NCBI GenBank assembly: GCA_016188005.1
Contig: JACPIQ010000008.1
Location: forward strand, 62,001-126,000
Length of the DNA stretch: 64,000 nt
Source: Candidatus Rokuibacteriota bacterium
Lineage (GTDB): Bacteria; Methylomirabilota; Methylomirabilia; Rokubacteriales; CSP1-6
Reading direction: 5' to 3'
Of the stretch, positions 45,385 through 54,127 are shown piece after piece (within the stretch, counting starts at the first letter, position 1; every line of letters begins with the position of its first letter). The notes under the pieces were generated by a model. It did not search any database and was not told where the DNA came from. It saw nothing but the letters and a program-made list of their open reading frames with translations. The translations under genes were made by a program, and so were the position numbers.

Positions 45385-46413
45385 CTATGGCCGGCGACGT
45401 CTCCACGCCATCACTGCCCAGCCCGCAACTCCACCGCCGAGCAGGATCAGCGACGCGGGCTCTGCCACTCCGGTTGGCGGTGGCGGCGGAGGAGGCGGAG
45501 GGGGCGGGGCGAGGAAGCCCTGCACCACCACCACCTGATTTCCCCCGCCGAAGGTCGAGAAGAGGAAGTCTCCGGTGAGGGGATCGATGGCCGCCCCCTC
45601 GGCCCCCGAGAGATCCGACAGGAAGGTGCGTCGCGTCGCCACGAGCGGGTTGCCGTCGGCGTCGAGATCATAGGCGCCGACCATGCCGGCGCTGAACTCG
45701 GAGATCAGCAGGCTGTCGACCGCGAACCCGGGGTTGCCTGAGGCGATGTAGACGAAGCCCTCGGGGCCACCCGGGACGTTCTGGATGCCGCCCAGCGCCG
45801 GGTCGAGGTCCACCTGGGCCAGCCCCGCCAGATCGAAGGTGCCCGAGCCGTCGGGGGTGAGGGTCGCCGAGTACCACTGTCCGCCGGACCAGGAAACGAG
45901 CTTGACCTCCCCGGCACCCCCGAAGCCGGCGGGCACGAAATTGATCGCCGCGTGGGAGCTGGCCACCCCGGCCGCTGCGAGATCGATGATCTTGTCCTCC
46001 GAGAGGCTGCCTGGCTTCACCTGCCCGAGGGCGTTCACGGGCCAGCGGGAGAGGAAGAGCACGCCCCCGGGGCCGAAGACGACGCCGCCATCGTTGAAGG
46101 CGCCCATCGTGGAGCCGGCACCCGGGTAGAGCGTCGCCGCCCCCGAGAAGCCGGTGACATGCCCGCTCCCTCCGCGGACCACGTCGACCTGGTAGATCCG
46201 CCCTGCCGCGGTGTTGGCGTTGCCCCCGATGATCACGGTGTCGCCGTCGAGGAAGGTCAGCCCGCCGTACAGGGGGGGCAGGCCGGGGACGGACCCGAGG
46301 CTCGTCGCCGTGTAATCCGCGGAGAAGTCGCCGCCGAGGGTGATCGCGTAGACCGGATCCCCGAGAAGCACGCTTAGGACCGCTAAGACGGCTATCATGA
46401 TACGGCGGATCAT
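45385..46413 (-). CDS. PEP-CTERM-type secreted surface protein
   Basis: A 342-residue protein. Signal peptide at residues 1-23 (MIRRIMIAVLAVLSVLLG, cut after VYA). The body is a beta-rich, propeller-like repeat region (GGLTFLDGDTVIIGG, NDGGVVFGPGGVLFLSR, GGPEGFVYIASGNPGF, EGAAIDPLTGDFLFSTFGG). An 11-proline run precedes the sorting signal GVAEPASLILLGGG, a hydrophobic stretch and an RRRRP tail. VAEP replaces the usual VPEP. Such proteins are exported, cut by exosortase and associated with exopolysaccharide. AGGAGGG precedes the ATG. It is a single gene, convergent with the peptidase. Confidence 0.8.
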   Translation of the reverse strand: MIRRIMIAVLAVLSVLLGDPVYAITLGGDFSADYTATSLGSVPGLPPLYGGLTFLDGDTVIIGGNANTAAGRIYQVDVVRGGSGHVTGFSGAATLYPGAGSTMGAFNDGGVVFGPGGVLFLSRWPVNALGQVKPGSLSEDKIIDLAAAGVASSHAAINFVPAGFGGAGEVKLVSWSGGQWYSATLTPDGSGTFDLAGLAQVDLDPALGGIQNVPGGPEGFVYIASGNPGFAVDSLLISEFSAGMVGAYDLDADGNPLVATRRTFLSDLSGAEGAAIDPLTGDFLFSTFGGGNQVVVVQGFLAPPPPPPPPPPPTGVAEPASLILLGGGVAGWAVMAWRRRRP

Positions 46414-46908
46414 GCTGAAGCCCTCCTGGTCAAGTATGTCGGACAGAGTCCCGCACAGATCCTTCCGCATGCATTCCCTGTTCTTGGCTGCAAGCGAGAT
46501 GCCCGACGCCATTCCGCGGGGGTTTCGGCCAGATTCGCATGGACCGGCTTGGCGAATTGTGGGCGTTGTAAGAAGAGCCGACAGCGGGGCGACGCGCCCA
46601 GCAATGCCACTTGGTAGACTTGGCTGGGGGGCCGGGAGGTGTCCCGGCGGGCTCGGCGCCTTCGCGAGCCCGGGGGCGGCGCCGCCGGGGACGGGGCGTC
46701 CGCTCGGCGTCACAGGCGCACCCCCAACCGGACCTTGCGATTCCGCATGGGTTGGTGTGTCATCGCCGGATGGATCGGGGCAGGGCCCGGTGGGCGGACG
46801 AGGGGCCCCGGGTTGCTGGTGGCGTTCGCCGCCGGCCGTTCGGGGCGATCGGCTCCCCGGCCGCCGAAGCGGCGCCATGAGCTGCGGGCGGGCGCGGAGG
46901 GGCACGCG
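46414..46908. other. Divergent intergenic region with no recognised gene
   Basis: The 495 bases between the PEP-CTERM gene and the MEMO-family gene must hold both promoters. The half next to the PEP-CTERM gene is distinctly less GC-rich. I found no sigma54 -24/-12 pair of correct spacing and no convincing sigma70 pair. Open frames in the right half lack family similarity. Confidence 0.5.
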
Positions 46909-48162
46909 ATGAGCGAGAGCAGCGAGCGGCCGAGGCTCAGGGCCCTCGAGGCCTTCCCGGTGCAGCAGGAGGGCGATCGTGCGGTGGGCTTGAGGGACCC
47001 TGCCGGCTTCACCGATCAGGTTGCGGTGCTGGCGCTGCCGTTGCTGGATCTGGTGTCGCTCTTCGACGGGGAGCACTCCATCGGAGAGATGCGGGAGATC
47101 TTCCTCGCCCGCCACGGCCAAGCCCCCAGCGCCGAGCAGATCCGCGGCATCGTGGAGCAGATGGATTCGGCGGGCTTCCTGGACAGCCCGCGCTTCGCCG
47201 AGCGGCGGCGACGCATCGAGGAGGGCTTCCGGCTGAGCCCGGTGCGTCCGCCGGCTCACGCCGGAGCGGCCTACGCGGGCGAGCCCGGGACACTCCAGGA
47301 ACAGATCCGCTCGTTCTTCACCCACGCGGACGGTCCGGGCACGCCGGGCCCCGTGAGTCTCGGGCTGGACGGTGCCGCCGGCGGCGCGCCCGGCATCCGC
47401 GGGCTGATCGCGCCGCACATCGACTTCCACCGCGGCGGGCCGACCTATGCCTGGGCCTACCGCGAGCTGGCCCACTCCGACGCCGACCTCTTCGTGATCC
47501 TCGGCACCTGTCATGCCGGCATGGCAGATCCCTTCGCCGCTACGGGCAAGGCCTATGAGACGCCGCTTGGTCGGGCGGCCGCCGATGGCGACTTTCTGGA
47601 TGCCCTGGGCCGGAGATACGGCCACGATCTCCTGGCCTCCGAGGGTGCGCACCGCGTCGAGCACTCCGTGGAGTTCCAGGTCGTGATGCTCCAGCATCTC
47701 CTCGGGGAGCGGCGGCCCTTCACCATCGTGCCGCTGCTCGCCTCCTTCCTTCACGAGGCGGTGTGGCGCGCAAGCGCGCCCGAGTCGGACGCGCGCGTGC
47801 CCCGCTTCCTCGAGGCGCTGGGCGAGACGCTGGCCGTCTCGGGACGCCGGGTCTGTCTGGTGGCGGGCGTGGACCTGGCCCACGTGGGGCCGCGCTTCGG
47901 CGATCCCGAGCTCAACACCGATGAGTTCCTCCGCCACGTAGAGGCCCAGGACCGCGCGATGCTCGCGACCGTGACGGCGGGAGACGCTGGCGCCTTCTTC
48001 GAGGAGGTGGCGCGGGACGGCGACGCGCGGCGGATCTGCGGGCTGTCGCCCATCTACGCCTTCCTCCGGGCGCTGCCCGGGGCCCGGGGGCGGCTGCTCC
48101 GCTACAGCCAGTGGCCCGATCCCGAGGGGGCGGTGAGCTTCTGCGCCGCCGCGTTCTCATGA
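46909..48162 (+). CDS. MEMO1-family protein with an N-terminal winged-helix-like domain
   Basis: A 417-residue protein. Residues 1 to about 105 form a small helical domain (FTDQVAVLALPLLDLVSLFDGEHSIGEMREIF, then EQMDSAGFLDSPRF) of PqqD or winged-helix type. The MEMO domain follows: GLIAPHIDFHRGGPTYAWAYREL (near 162), ILGTCHAGMADPF (near 198), RVEHSVEFQVVMLQHLL (near 246) and VAGVDLAHVGPRFGD near 322. The His/Cys residues match the metal site of human MEMO1. Bacterial relatives usually sit with AMMECR1 and a radical SAM protein; neither is here. ATG 46909 has a GGAGG site. Coupled to the next gene by ATGA. Confidence 0.85.
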   Translation: MSESSERPRLRALEAFPVQQEGDRAVGLRDPAGFTDQVAVLALPLLDLVSLFDGEHSIGEMREIFLARHGQAPSAEQIRGIVEQMDSAGFLDSPRFAERRRRIEEGFRLSPVRPPAHAGAAYAGEPGTLQEQIRSFFTHADGPGTPGPVSLGLDGAAGGAPGIRGLIAPHIDFHRGGPTYAWAYRELAHSDADLFVILGTCHAGMADPFAATGKAYETPLGRAAADGDFLDALGRRYGHDLLASEGAHRVEHSVEFQVVMLQHLLGERRPFTIVPLLASFLHEAVWRASAPESDARVPRFLEALGETLAVSGRRVCLVAGVDLAHVGPRFGDPELNTDEFLRHVEAQDRAMLATVTAGDAGAFFEEVARDGDARRICGLSPIYAFLRALPGARGRLLRYSQWPDPEGAVSFCAAAFS

Positions 48163-48629
48163 CGGCCGCGGGGCATCCCGCCCATCCGGGGCTGCCGCGC
48201 CTGTCCATCACCCGTGACGGCGAATGGCGCCACGAGGGAGAGACGATCACCCACGCGCGGATCCTGGACGATCTGTGGACGCGCCTCCAGATGGATGCGG
48301 CCGGGTATTACCTCCTGGTGGGCTCGCTCCGGGTGCCAGTGGAGGTGGAGGACGCCCCGTTCGTCGTGGTGCGAGTCGAGCTCGACCAGGACCCGGCGGG
48401 GGTGGTGCTGAGCGACGGCAGCCGTGAGCCCCTGGCCCTCGACACCCTGCGTCTCGGCCCGGGAGAGGTGCCCTATTGCCGCGTCAAGGGCGGGCGCTTC
48501 GAGGCCAGGCTGGGCCGCGCCGCCGCCTGGCAGCTCCTGCAGGCGATGGAGACCGACGAGACCACCGGCGAGGCCGCGCTCCTGCTCCGGGGGCGCCGCC
48601 ACATCATCCCCCGCGTCGCCTCCGGCTAG
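48159..48629 (+). CDS. DUF1285 family protein
   Basis: A 156-residue protein. SITRDGEWRHEGETITHARILDDL, then YYLLVGSLRVPVEVEDAPFVVV and VPYCRVKGGRFEARLGRAAAWQL, are the DUF1285 signature (beta-barrel proteins of unknown function). The ATG overlaps the stop of the MEMO-family gene, suggesting a shared role. Confidence 0.85.
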   Translation: MTAAGHPAHPGLPRLSITRDGEWRHEGETITHARILDDLWTRLQMDAAGYYLLVGSLRVPVEVEDAPFVVVRVELDQDPAGVVLSDGSREPLALDTLRLGPGEVPYCRVKGGRFEARLGRAAAWQLLQAMETDETTGEAALLLRGRRHIIPRVASG

Positions 48630-48758
48630 CCGGATCTTTCCGGGGCCGGCGCGCCCGCCGCCTCGCGAGCGGGTCGGCCAGTGGCCTGGCTGAGCAATGC
48701 GTGGACACGCGGCGCCGGATGGGCCGGCGCTTCGTCTCCGCCTTTCCGAGACGGCGCG

Positions 48759-49340
48759 CTACGAGACCGGCTCGCGGTGCTCCTTGTACGTGGACATCGC
48801 GCGAAGCCCCGCCTCGTCGCCCCGCTTGAGCAGGTTGTGCAAGGGCCCGTGCTCCCGCCACGACCGGCAGGTGTTGACGAACCAGCGGTCGCCGTCGCCG
48901 CCCATGACCGCCTCGCTGTTCCGGTCCCTGAAGGCGACGCCCGCCGCCTGGCGGATCACGGGTCCCATGCCCTGGATGAGGGCGGTCAGGTGGGAGCAGC
49001 CCTGCTGGCGGCCGAGCCGCTCGTTGACGGCGCGGGTGAAACCCTGGGCGACGGAGACGCCGACCAGCCGCTGGAGGGCCGGCAGGGCCTCGGGGCAGAT
49101 CGTGTACGGCTGGGTGTGCATGGCGCCTTCCACGGATGTGATCACCAGCTCGGGATGGCGGACGCGCAGAGCGACCCGCATGTCGTGCACCACCCGCGGT
49201 CCTGGAACGCCGAACCACTTCGGGCCGCCCCGCGGGCGCTCGTCCAGCAACGAGCCGGTGACGACGAGCTCGTCGTCACCGGACTCGACGGCTTCCATCC
49301 GGATGGTGCGCACCTGGAGCGGCAGCGTCTTGTCACTCAC
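48759..49340 (-). CDS. DUF2889 family protein
   Basis: A 193-residue protein with VVHDMRVALRVRHPELVITSVEGAM, YTICPEALPALQRLVGVSVAQGF and GCSHLTALIQGMGPV, the conserved Cys and His blocks of DUF2889. Function unknown. A GTG start overlaps the suhB stop (GTGA). Confidence 0.8.
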   Translation of the reverse strand: MSDKTLPLQVRTIRMEAVESGDDELVVTGSLLDERPRGGPKWFGVPGPRVVHDMRVALRVRHPELVITSVEGAMHTQPYTICPEALPALQRLVGVSVAQGFTRAVNERLGRQQGCSHLTALIQGMGPVIRQAAGVAFRDRNSEAVMGGDGDRWFVNTCRSWREHGPLHNLLKRGDEAGLRAMSTYKEHREPVS

Positions 49341-50125
49341 TGGGCTCTGACCTCCTTGAGGGTTCGGATGATCTCGTCGTGGATCGTCCCGTTGGACGCG
49401 ACCACGGCGGGGGCGGCGGGGTCCAGCGGGCCGCCCTCGAGATCCGTGACGCGCCCCCCGGCCTCCTCCACGAGTAGGGCGCCGGCGGCCACATCCCAGG
49501 GGCCCAGGACGAGCTCCCAGAAGCCGTCGAGACGGCCGGCCGCCACCGAGGCGAGGCTCAGGGCCGCGGAGCCCAGCTCCCGCACGATGCGGCTCCTGCG
49601 GGTCAAGGCTGCGTGCTCGGCGAGATTGTTGTCGGCGGCGGCGCGGACGTCGTAGGGGAAGCCCGTGGCCAGCAGACTCTCGCCGAGCGCCGCCGTGGGC
49701 GAGACGCGGAGCGGCACACCGTTGACGCGGGCGCCTCGCCCGCGCTCGGCGGTGAAGCACTCGCCGCGGTTCGGATCGAAGACGACGCCCACCAGCGCCC
49801 GCCCGTCCACTTCGAGGGCGATGGAGACGCCGAAGAGCGGCAGGCCATGGACGAAGTTGGTGGTGCCGTCGAGCGGGTCGATGACCCAGCGGTGGCTGCG
49901 CGAGCGCGTCACGGCGCCGCCCTCCTCGGCCAGGATCGAGTGGTCAGGAAAGTGCTGATGGATCGTCTCGACCACCAGGGCCTCGGCGCCGCGGTCGATG
50001 TCGGTGACGAGGTTGATGGGACTCGACTTGGTGGTGACGCTGAGGGCGGCGCCGCGGTGCTCGAGGAGAAAGGCCCCCGCGCGCCTGGCCGCCTCGACGG
50101 CGACCCCGAGGAACGATGCTCTCAT
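49337..50125 (-). CDS. suhB: Inositol-1-monophosphatase family protein
   Basis: A 262-residue magnesium-dependent phosphatase. Metal ligands: E67/E68 in ILAEEGG, D83 and D86 in WVIDPLDGTTNFVHG, and the aspartate in GPWDVAAGALLVEEAGG near 215. It hydrolyses myo-inositol-1-phosphate or related sugar phosphates; SuhB in E. coli also helps rRNA transcription. First gene of a two-gene minus-strand unit. Confidence 0.93.
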   Translation of the reverse strand: MRASFLGVAVEAARRAGAFLLEHRGAALSVTTKSSPINLVTDIDRGAEALVVETIHQHFPDHSILAEEGGAVTRSRSHRWVIDPLDGTTNFVHGLPLFGVSIALEVDGRALVGVVFDPNRGECFTAERGRGARVNGVPLRVSPTAALGESLLATGFPYDVRAAADNNLAEHAALTRRSRIVRELGSAALSLASVAAGRLDGFWELVLGPWDVAAGALLVEEAGGRVTDLEGGPLDPAAPAVVASNGTIHDEIIRTLKEVRAQ

Positions 50126-50284
50126 ATCGCGCTGAGCCTAACACGGCTGCGGCTTGACAACCACCGCGCGCGCCCCGCAGAGTGACGGCGGCTGAGATCG
50201 GGCGATGGACGTCGGACAGCGCGAAGATCCGGCGGGCGCGGGCCGGCCCCGGCCAGGGTGCCCGCGCCAGATCAAGGAGGTCGT

Positions 50285-51262
50285 GTGAAGGGCGTGGAGG
50301 ACTGCGCGGCGTACGCCGACGGACAGCGGGTGGCGGATGTCGCGATCGCGGACATCAGCGAGGCGCTCGAGCAGCCCGACCGCTTCGTCTGGATCGGCCT
50401 GCACGAGCCCGACGAGGCGCTGCTGCGGGAGGTCCAGCAGGAGTTCGGCCTGCATGACCTGGCGGTGGAGGACGCCCACCGGGCCCATCAGCGGCCCAAG
50501 CTCGAGCGCTACGGCGACTCGCTGTTCGTGGCGCTCCGGACGGCCCGGATGAACCCGGCGTCCCGGCGGGCCGACTTCGGCGAGACGCACATCTTCGTGG
50601 GGCCCCGCTACGTGGTGTCGGTGCGCCACGGGGCGTCGCTGTCGTACGAGGAGGTGCGGGGCCGCTGCGAGGCCGCCCCCCAGCAGCTCCGCAAGGGCCC
50701 CGGCTACGTCCTCTACGCGCTCATGGACTTCATCGTGGACCAGTACTTCCCCGTCGTGGAGGCGCTCGAGGAGGACCTCGACGGGCTCGAGGAGGGGATC
50801 TTCGGTCGGCCGTTCGACCGTGACACCACTGCGCGGATCTATCGGCTGAAGCGCGATTTGCTGGAGGTGAAGCGGGCGGTCTCGCCGCTGGTGGATGTCT
50901 GCAACCGCCTGACGCGGTTCGAGGACGAGCTGGTCCCGGACGATACGCGGCTGTACTTCCGCGATGTGTACGACCACAGCATCCGGATCAACGAGATGGT
51001 GGATACCGCGCGCGAGCTCCTGACGACGGCCTTCGAGGCCAACCTCTCGCTGATCTCGGTGGCGCAAAACGAGTCCATGAAGAAGCTGGCTGCGTGGGCC
51101 GCGATCCTGGCAGTGCCGACCATGATCGCGGGCGTCTACGGGATGAACTTCCAGCACATGCCCGAGCTCGGCTGGACGCTCGGCTACCCGGCGATCATGG
51201 CCGTCATGCTGGGGACCTGCATCGGCCTCTACCGCCACTTCAAGCGGGTCGAGTGGCTCTGA
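50285..51262 (+). CDS. corA: CorA-type magnesium/cobalt channel
   Basis: A 325-residue channel subunit. A cytoplasmic funnel domain (FVWIGLHEPDEALL, DLAVEDAHRAHQRPKLERYGD) and long helix lead to two C-terminal membrane helices; the selectivity motif YGMNFQHMPEL follows the first. The acidic loop and GMN are intact. GTG 50285 with AAGGAGG upstream is preferred over an earlier in-frame start. Confidence 0.93.
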   Translation: MKGVEDCAAYADGQRVADVAIADISEALEQPDRFVWIGLHEPDEALLREVQQEFGLHDLAVEDAHRAHQRPKLERYGDSLFVALRTARMNPASRRADFGETHIFVGPRYVVSVRHGASLSYEEVRGRCEAAPQQLRKGPGYVLYALMDFIVDQYFPVVEALEEDLDGLEEGIFGRPFDRDTTARIYRLKRDLLEVKRAVSPLVDVCNRLTRFEDELVPDDTRLYFRDVYDHSIRINEMVDTARELLTTAFEANLSLISVAQNESMKKLAAWAAILAVPTMIAGVYGMNFQHMPELGWTLGYPAIMAVMLGTCIGLYRHFKRVEWL

Positions 51263-51285
51263 CGCCCCGGGAGGCGCCGGCGCGG

Positions 51286-52203
51286 ATGCGGATCGTCGTC
51301 ATGGGCAGCGGCGGGACCGGCGGCTACTTCGGCGCCAAGCTGGCGCGCGCGGGGGAGGACGTCACGTTCGTGGCCCGCGGGAAGCACCTGGAGGCGATCC
51401 AGATCAGCGGCCTGCGGGTCCGCTCGGCGATGGAGGGGGAGTGGACCGTGACGGCGCCCGCGGTGGAGCGGCTGGAGGGGTTGCCGCCGGCGGACCTCGT
51501 GCTCTTCTGCGTGAAGGCCTTCGACACCGAGCCCGCGGCGGCGGCGATCCGGCCGGTGGTGGGGCCGGAGACCGGCGTGCTGTCCATCCAGAACGGGATG
51601 GAGAGCGAGGGGAGGCTGGTGCGGATCCTCGGGCCGGGGCACGTGCTCGGCGGCGCCGCCCAGGTGCTGGCGACCATCGAGGCCCCCGGCGTCATCGCCC
51701 ACACGGTGATGGGGCGCATCGTCTTCGGCGAGATGGACGGGCGCGAGACACCCCGGGCCCGCGCGTTCCTCGAGGCGTGCCGGCGCGCCTCCATCCCGGC
51801 GGAGATCTCCGCGAACATCAGGCGGGCGCTCTGGGAGAAGTACGTGATGATCGTCGCCCACTCGGGCATGACGGCGGTCACGCGCTGTCCCGCCGGCATC
51901 ATCCGGGCGCTGCCCGAGACACGCCGCATGTACCGGCTGCTGCTGGAGGAGATGGTGGGGGTGGCCGGGGCGGCCGGCGCCGGGGTCGAGAGCGGGATCG
52001 TCGACACGGTGCTGGGTCTCCTGGACAGCCAGCCGGGCGGCTTCTATTCCTCGCTCCACCACGATCTGACCCGCGGCAAGCGGCTGGAGCTCGAGGCGCT
52101 GCAGGGCCATGCCGTGCGGCTCGGCGAGCAGCTGGGGGTGCCGACGCCGACGCTGTTCGCCGTCTACGCCGCCCTCCGGCCCCACCTCGACGGCCCCCCC
52201 TAG
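51286..52203 (+). CDS. panE: 2-dehydropantoate 2-reductase
   Basis: A 305-residue ketopantoate reductase-family enzyme. NADPH motif GSGGTGGYFGAKLARAG near residue 7, LVLFCVKAFDTEPAA (near 73) with the catalytic Lys, and ALWEKYVMIVAHSGMTAVTR (near 183) plus FYSSLHHDLTRGKRLELEALQG near 247. It makes pantoate for CoA synthesis, though paralogues act on other 2-oxo acids. The TAG stop lies two bases ahead of an inverted-repeat element. Confidence 0.85.
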   Translation: MRIVVMGSGGTGGYFGAKLARAGEDVTFVARGKHLEAIQISGLRVRSAMEGEWTVTAPAVERLEGLPPADLVLFCVKAFDTEPAAAAIRPVVGPETGVLSIQNGMESEGRLVRILGPGHVLGGAAQVLATIEAPGVIAHTVMGRIVFGEMDGRETPRARAFLEACRRASIPAEISANIRRALWEKYVMIVAHSGMTAVTRCPAGIIRALPETRRMYRLLLEEMVGVAGAAGAGVESGIVDTVLGLLDSQPGGFYSSLHHDLTRGKRLELEALQGHAVRLGEQLGVPTPTLFAVYAALRPHLDGPP

Positions 52204-52205
52204 CG

Positions 52206-52343
52206 GGGGTCAGGTCTTGCATTGCGACATCGGCAGGCGTGGGAACCTCCATAGGATCGGGGTCAGCGCCTTGGCGATCGGTGCCGCCGGAAACGCAACC
52301 GAAGTGGGGCCGGGCGGCGTGTCGGATTGCAAGACCTGACCCC
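52206..52343. repeat. Complete 138-bp inverted-repeat element
   Basis: Left arm GGGGTCAGGTCTTGCATTGC, right arm the complementary end GCAAGACCTGACCCC; 16 terminal bases pair perfectly, then CGACA/TGTCG after a short mismatch. The interior has no open frame of its own. It lies between panE and the ABC exporter genes. Confidence 0.9.
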
Positions 52344-52378
52344 GTAGTGGAGGAGCGGCGGGCGATATACTGAGGGGC

Positions 52379-54127
52379 GTGTCGCCCGCTCGACGGCTGC
52401 TCCGCTACCTGCGCCGCTATCGGCTCCGCTACGCCTGCGGCGCCGTGTGTCTCCTGCTGGCCACCGTGTTCTCGCTGGGCATCCCCTGGACGGTGAAGGC
52501 GGCCGTGGACGCGCTCGGGGCGAGCCGGGATCTTCACGCCATGGTGACTTACGCCGCCATCATCGTCGCGCTGGCGGTGGCCCATGGGGCGGCGCGGCTT
52601 GGGTCGCGCTTCACCATGATCGGCGCCGGGCAGTGGGTGGAGCATGACCTTCGCCGCGACCTCTACGCCCGGCTGCTGCGGCTGCCGGCGACCTTCTACC
52701 ACTCCCACCGCACGGGAGACCTGATGTCGCGGGCCTCCAGCGACATCTCGGCGGTGCGCACGCTGGCGGGCTTCGGCACAACCATGCTCACCTCCACGTC
52801 ACTGGCCTTCGCGGGCACGCTCGTCGCCATGTGGAGCATCGATCCCCGGCTCACGCTGTACGCGCTGGCCCCCTCGCCGGTGCTCATCCTGGCCGCCCGC
52901 CGCTTCAGCCGGAGCGTGGAGCGGCAGTCGACGGCTGTGCAGGAGCAGCTGGGCGCCCTCTCGGCCAAGGTCCAGGAGAACCTCGCGGGCATCGCCGTGG
53001 TCCGCGCCTATACCATGGAGCAGCGCGAGATCGCGGGCTTCGGCCGGCTCAACGGCGAGTACCTGACCCGGAGCGCCCGCCTGGCGCGGACGCAGGCGGG
53101 CTTCTGGCCGCTCATGGGGCTCATCTCGGGGATGGGCACGCTCATCATCCTCTGGCTCGGCGGCAAGGCCGTCGTGGATGGCCGGATCACGCTCGGGGCC
53201 TTCGTCGCCTTCAACGGCTATCTCGCATACCTGGCCTGGCCCACCGTGGCACTGGGGTGGACGCTCGGAAACTTGCAGCGGGGGCTGAGTGCCATGCAGC
53301 GCATCGCCGAGGTGCTGGACGCACCGGCGGAGGCGGAGCCGGACGGGGCCGAGGCGGGGGATGCGCGGCGGCTGCCGAGGGGAGGCCTCCAGTTCAGCGG
53401 TCTGTCGTTCGCCTACGAGGGGCGGGCGGCACCCGCGCTTCGCGATGTGAGCTTCACGGTGCCCGAGGGCGCCTTCGCGGTGGTCGTGGGGGCCACGGGA
53501 AGCGGCAAGTCCACGCTGGGCGCTCTGGTCTGCCGGCTCTTCGAGCCGCCGCGCGGGACGCTCTTCGTGGGCGGCACCGACGTGCGCGAGCTGCCGGTCC
53601 GGCAGCTGCGCCGGACCGTGGGCTACGTACCGCAGGAGGCGTTCCTCTTCTCGCGCTCGCTGAGGGACAACCTGCTGCTGGGTGACGGGGCGGCTGGTCA
53701 CGAGCGGCTGTCGGCGGCGGCGGCCGCCGCCGGGCTGGCCGCCGAGGTGGAGGGGTTTCCCGAAGGCTGGGACACGGTCGTGGGGGAGCGCGGGCTCACG
53801 CTGTCCGGGGGCCAGCGCCAGCGAGCGGCCCTGGCGCGGGCGCTCGTGGGCGAGCCGGCGTTTCTCGTCCTGGACGATCCGTTCGCCTCCGTGGACCCCG
53901 GGAAGGAGTGGGAGATCCTGCAGGCCCTCCGCGGCGCGCGGCGCGGGCGGACGACCCTCCTGATGACACACCGCCTGCTCGCCGCCGAGGAGGCCGACCT
54001 CGTGGTGGTCCTCGATGACGGGGAGGTCGTCGAGCAGGGCCGGCACGCGGATCTCCTGGCGGCGGGCGGAGCCTATGCACGCCTCTGGCGTATCCAGCAG
54101 ATCGAGAGCGAGCTTGAGCCAGACTGA
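52379..54127 (+). CDS. ABC exporter half-transporter with non-canonical Walker B (heterodimer subunit 1)
   Basis: A 582-residue fusion of six membrane helices (to about 310) and an ATPase domain. Walker A is GATGSGKST near 371, signature LSGGQRQRAALARAL, Walker B LVLDDPFASVD near 498, H-loop THR. The catalytic glutamate after Walker B is aspartate, the change known from one subunit of heterodimeric exporters such as TM287/288. GTG start with GAGGGG upstream. It overlaps the next gene by 14 bases. Substrate unknown; the pair resembles MdlAB. Confidence 0.92.
   Translation: MSPARRLLRYLRRYRLRYACGAVCLLLATVFSLGIPWTVKAAVDALGASRDLHAMVTYAAIIVALAVAHGAARLGSRFTMIGAGQWVEHDLRRDLYARLLRLPATFYHSHRTGDLMSRASSDISAVRTLAGFGTTMLTSTSLAFAGTLVAMWSIDPRLTLYALAPSPVLILAARRFSRSVERQSTAVQEQLGALSAKVQENLAGIAVVRAYTMEQREIAGFGRLNGEYLTRSARLARTQAGFWPLMGLISGMGTLIILWLGGKAVVDGRITLGAFVAFNGYLAYLAWPTVALGWTLGNLQRGLSAMQRIAEVLDAPAEAEPDGAEAGDARRLPRGGLQFSGLSFAYEGRAAPALRDVSFTVPEGAFAVVVGATGSGKSTLGALVCRLFEPPRGTLFVGGTDVRELPVRQLRRTVGYVPQEAFLFSRSLRDNLLLGDGAAGHERLSAAAAAAGLAAEVEGFPEGWDTVVGERGLTLSGGQRQRAALARALVGEPAFLVLDDPFASVDPGKEWEILQALRGARRGRTTLLMTHRLLAAEEADLVVVLDDGEVVEQGRHADLLAAGGAYARLWRIQQIESELEPD

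Noticed and set aside
46414-46620. A sigma54-type promoter for the PEP-CTERM gene
   Set aside because: Several GG and GC pairs occur but none has the required spacing between the -24 and -12 elements.
45385-47937. A very long minus-strand frame through the PEP-CTERM gene and the MEMO gene
   Set aside because: Only the part from 46413 on has a signal peptide, a good ribosome binding site and family features; the rest is antisense to the MEMO-family gene.
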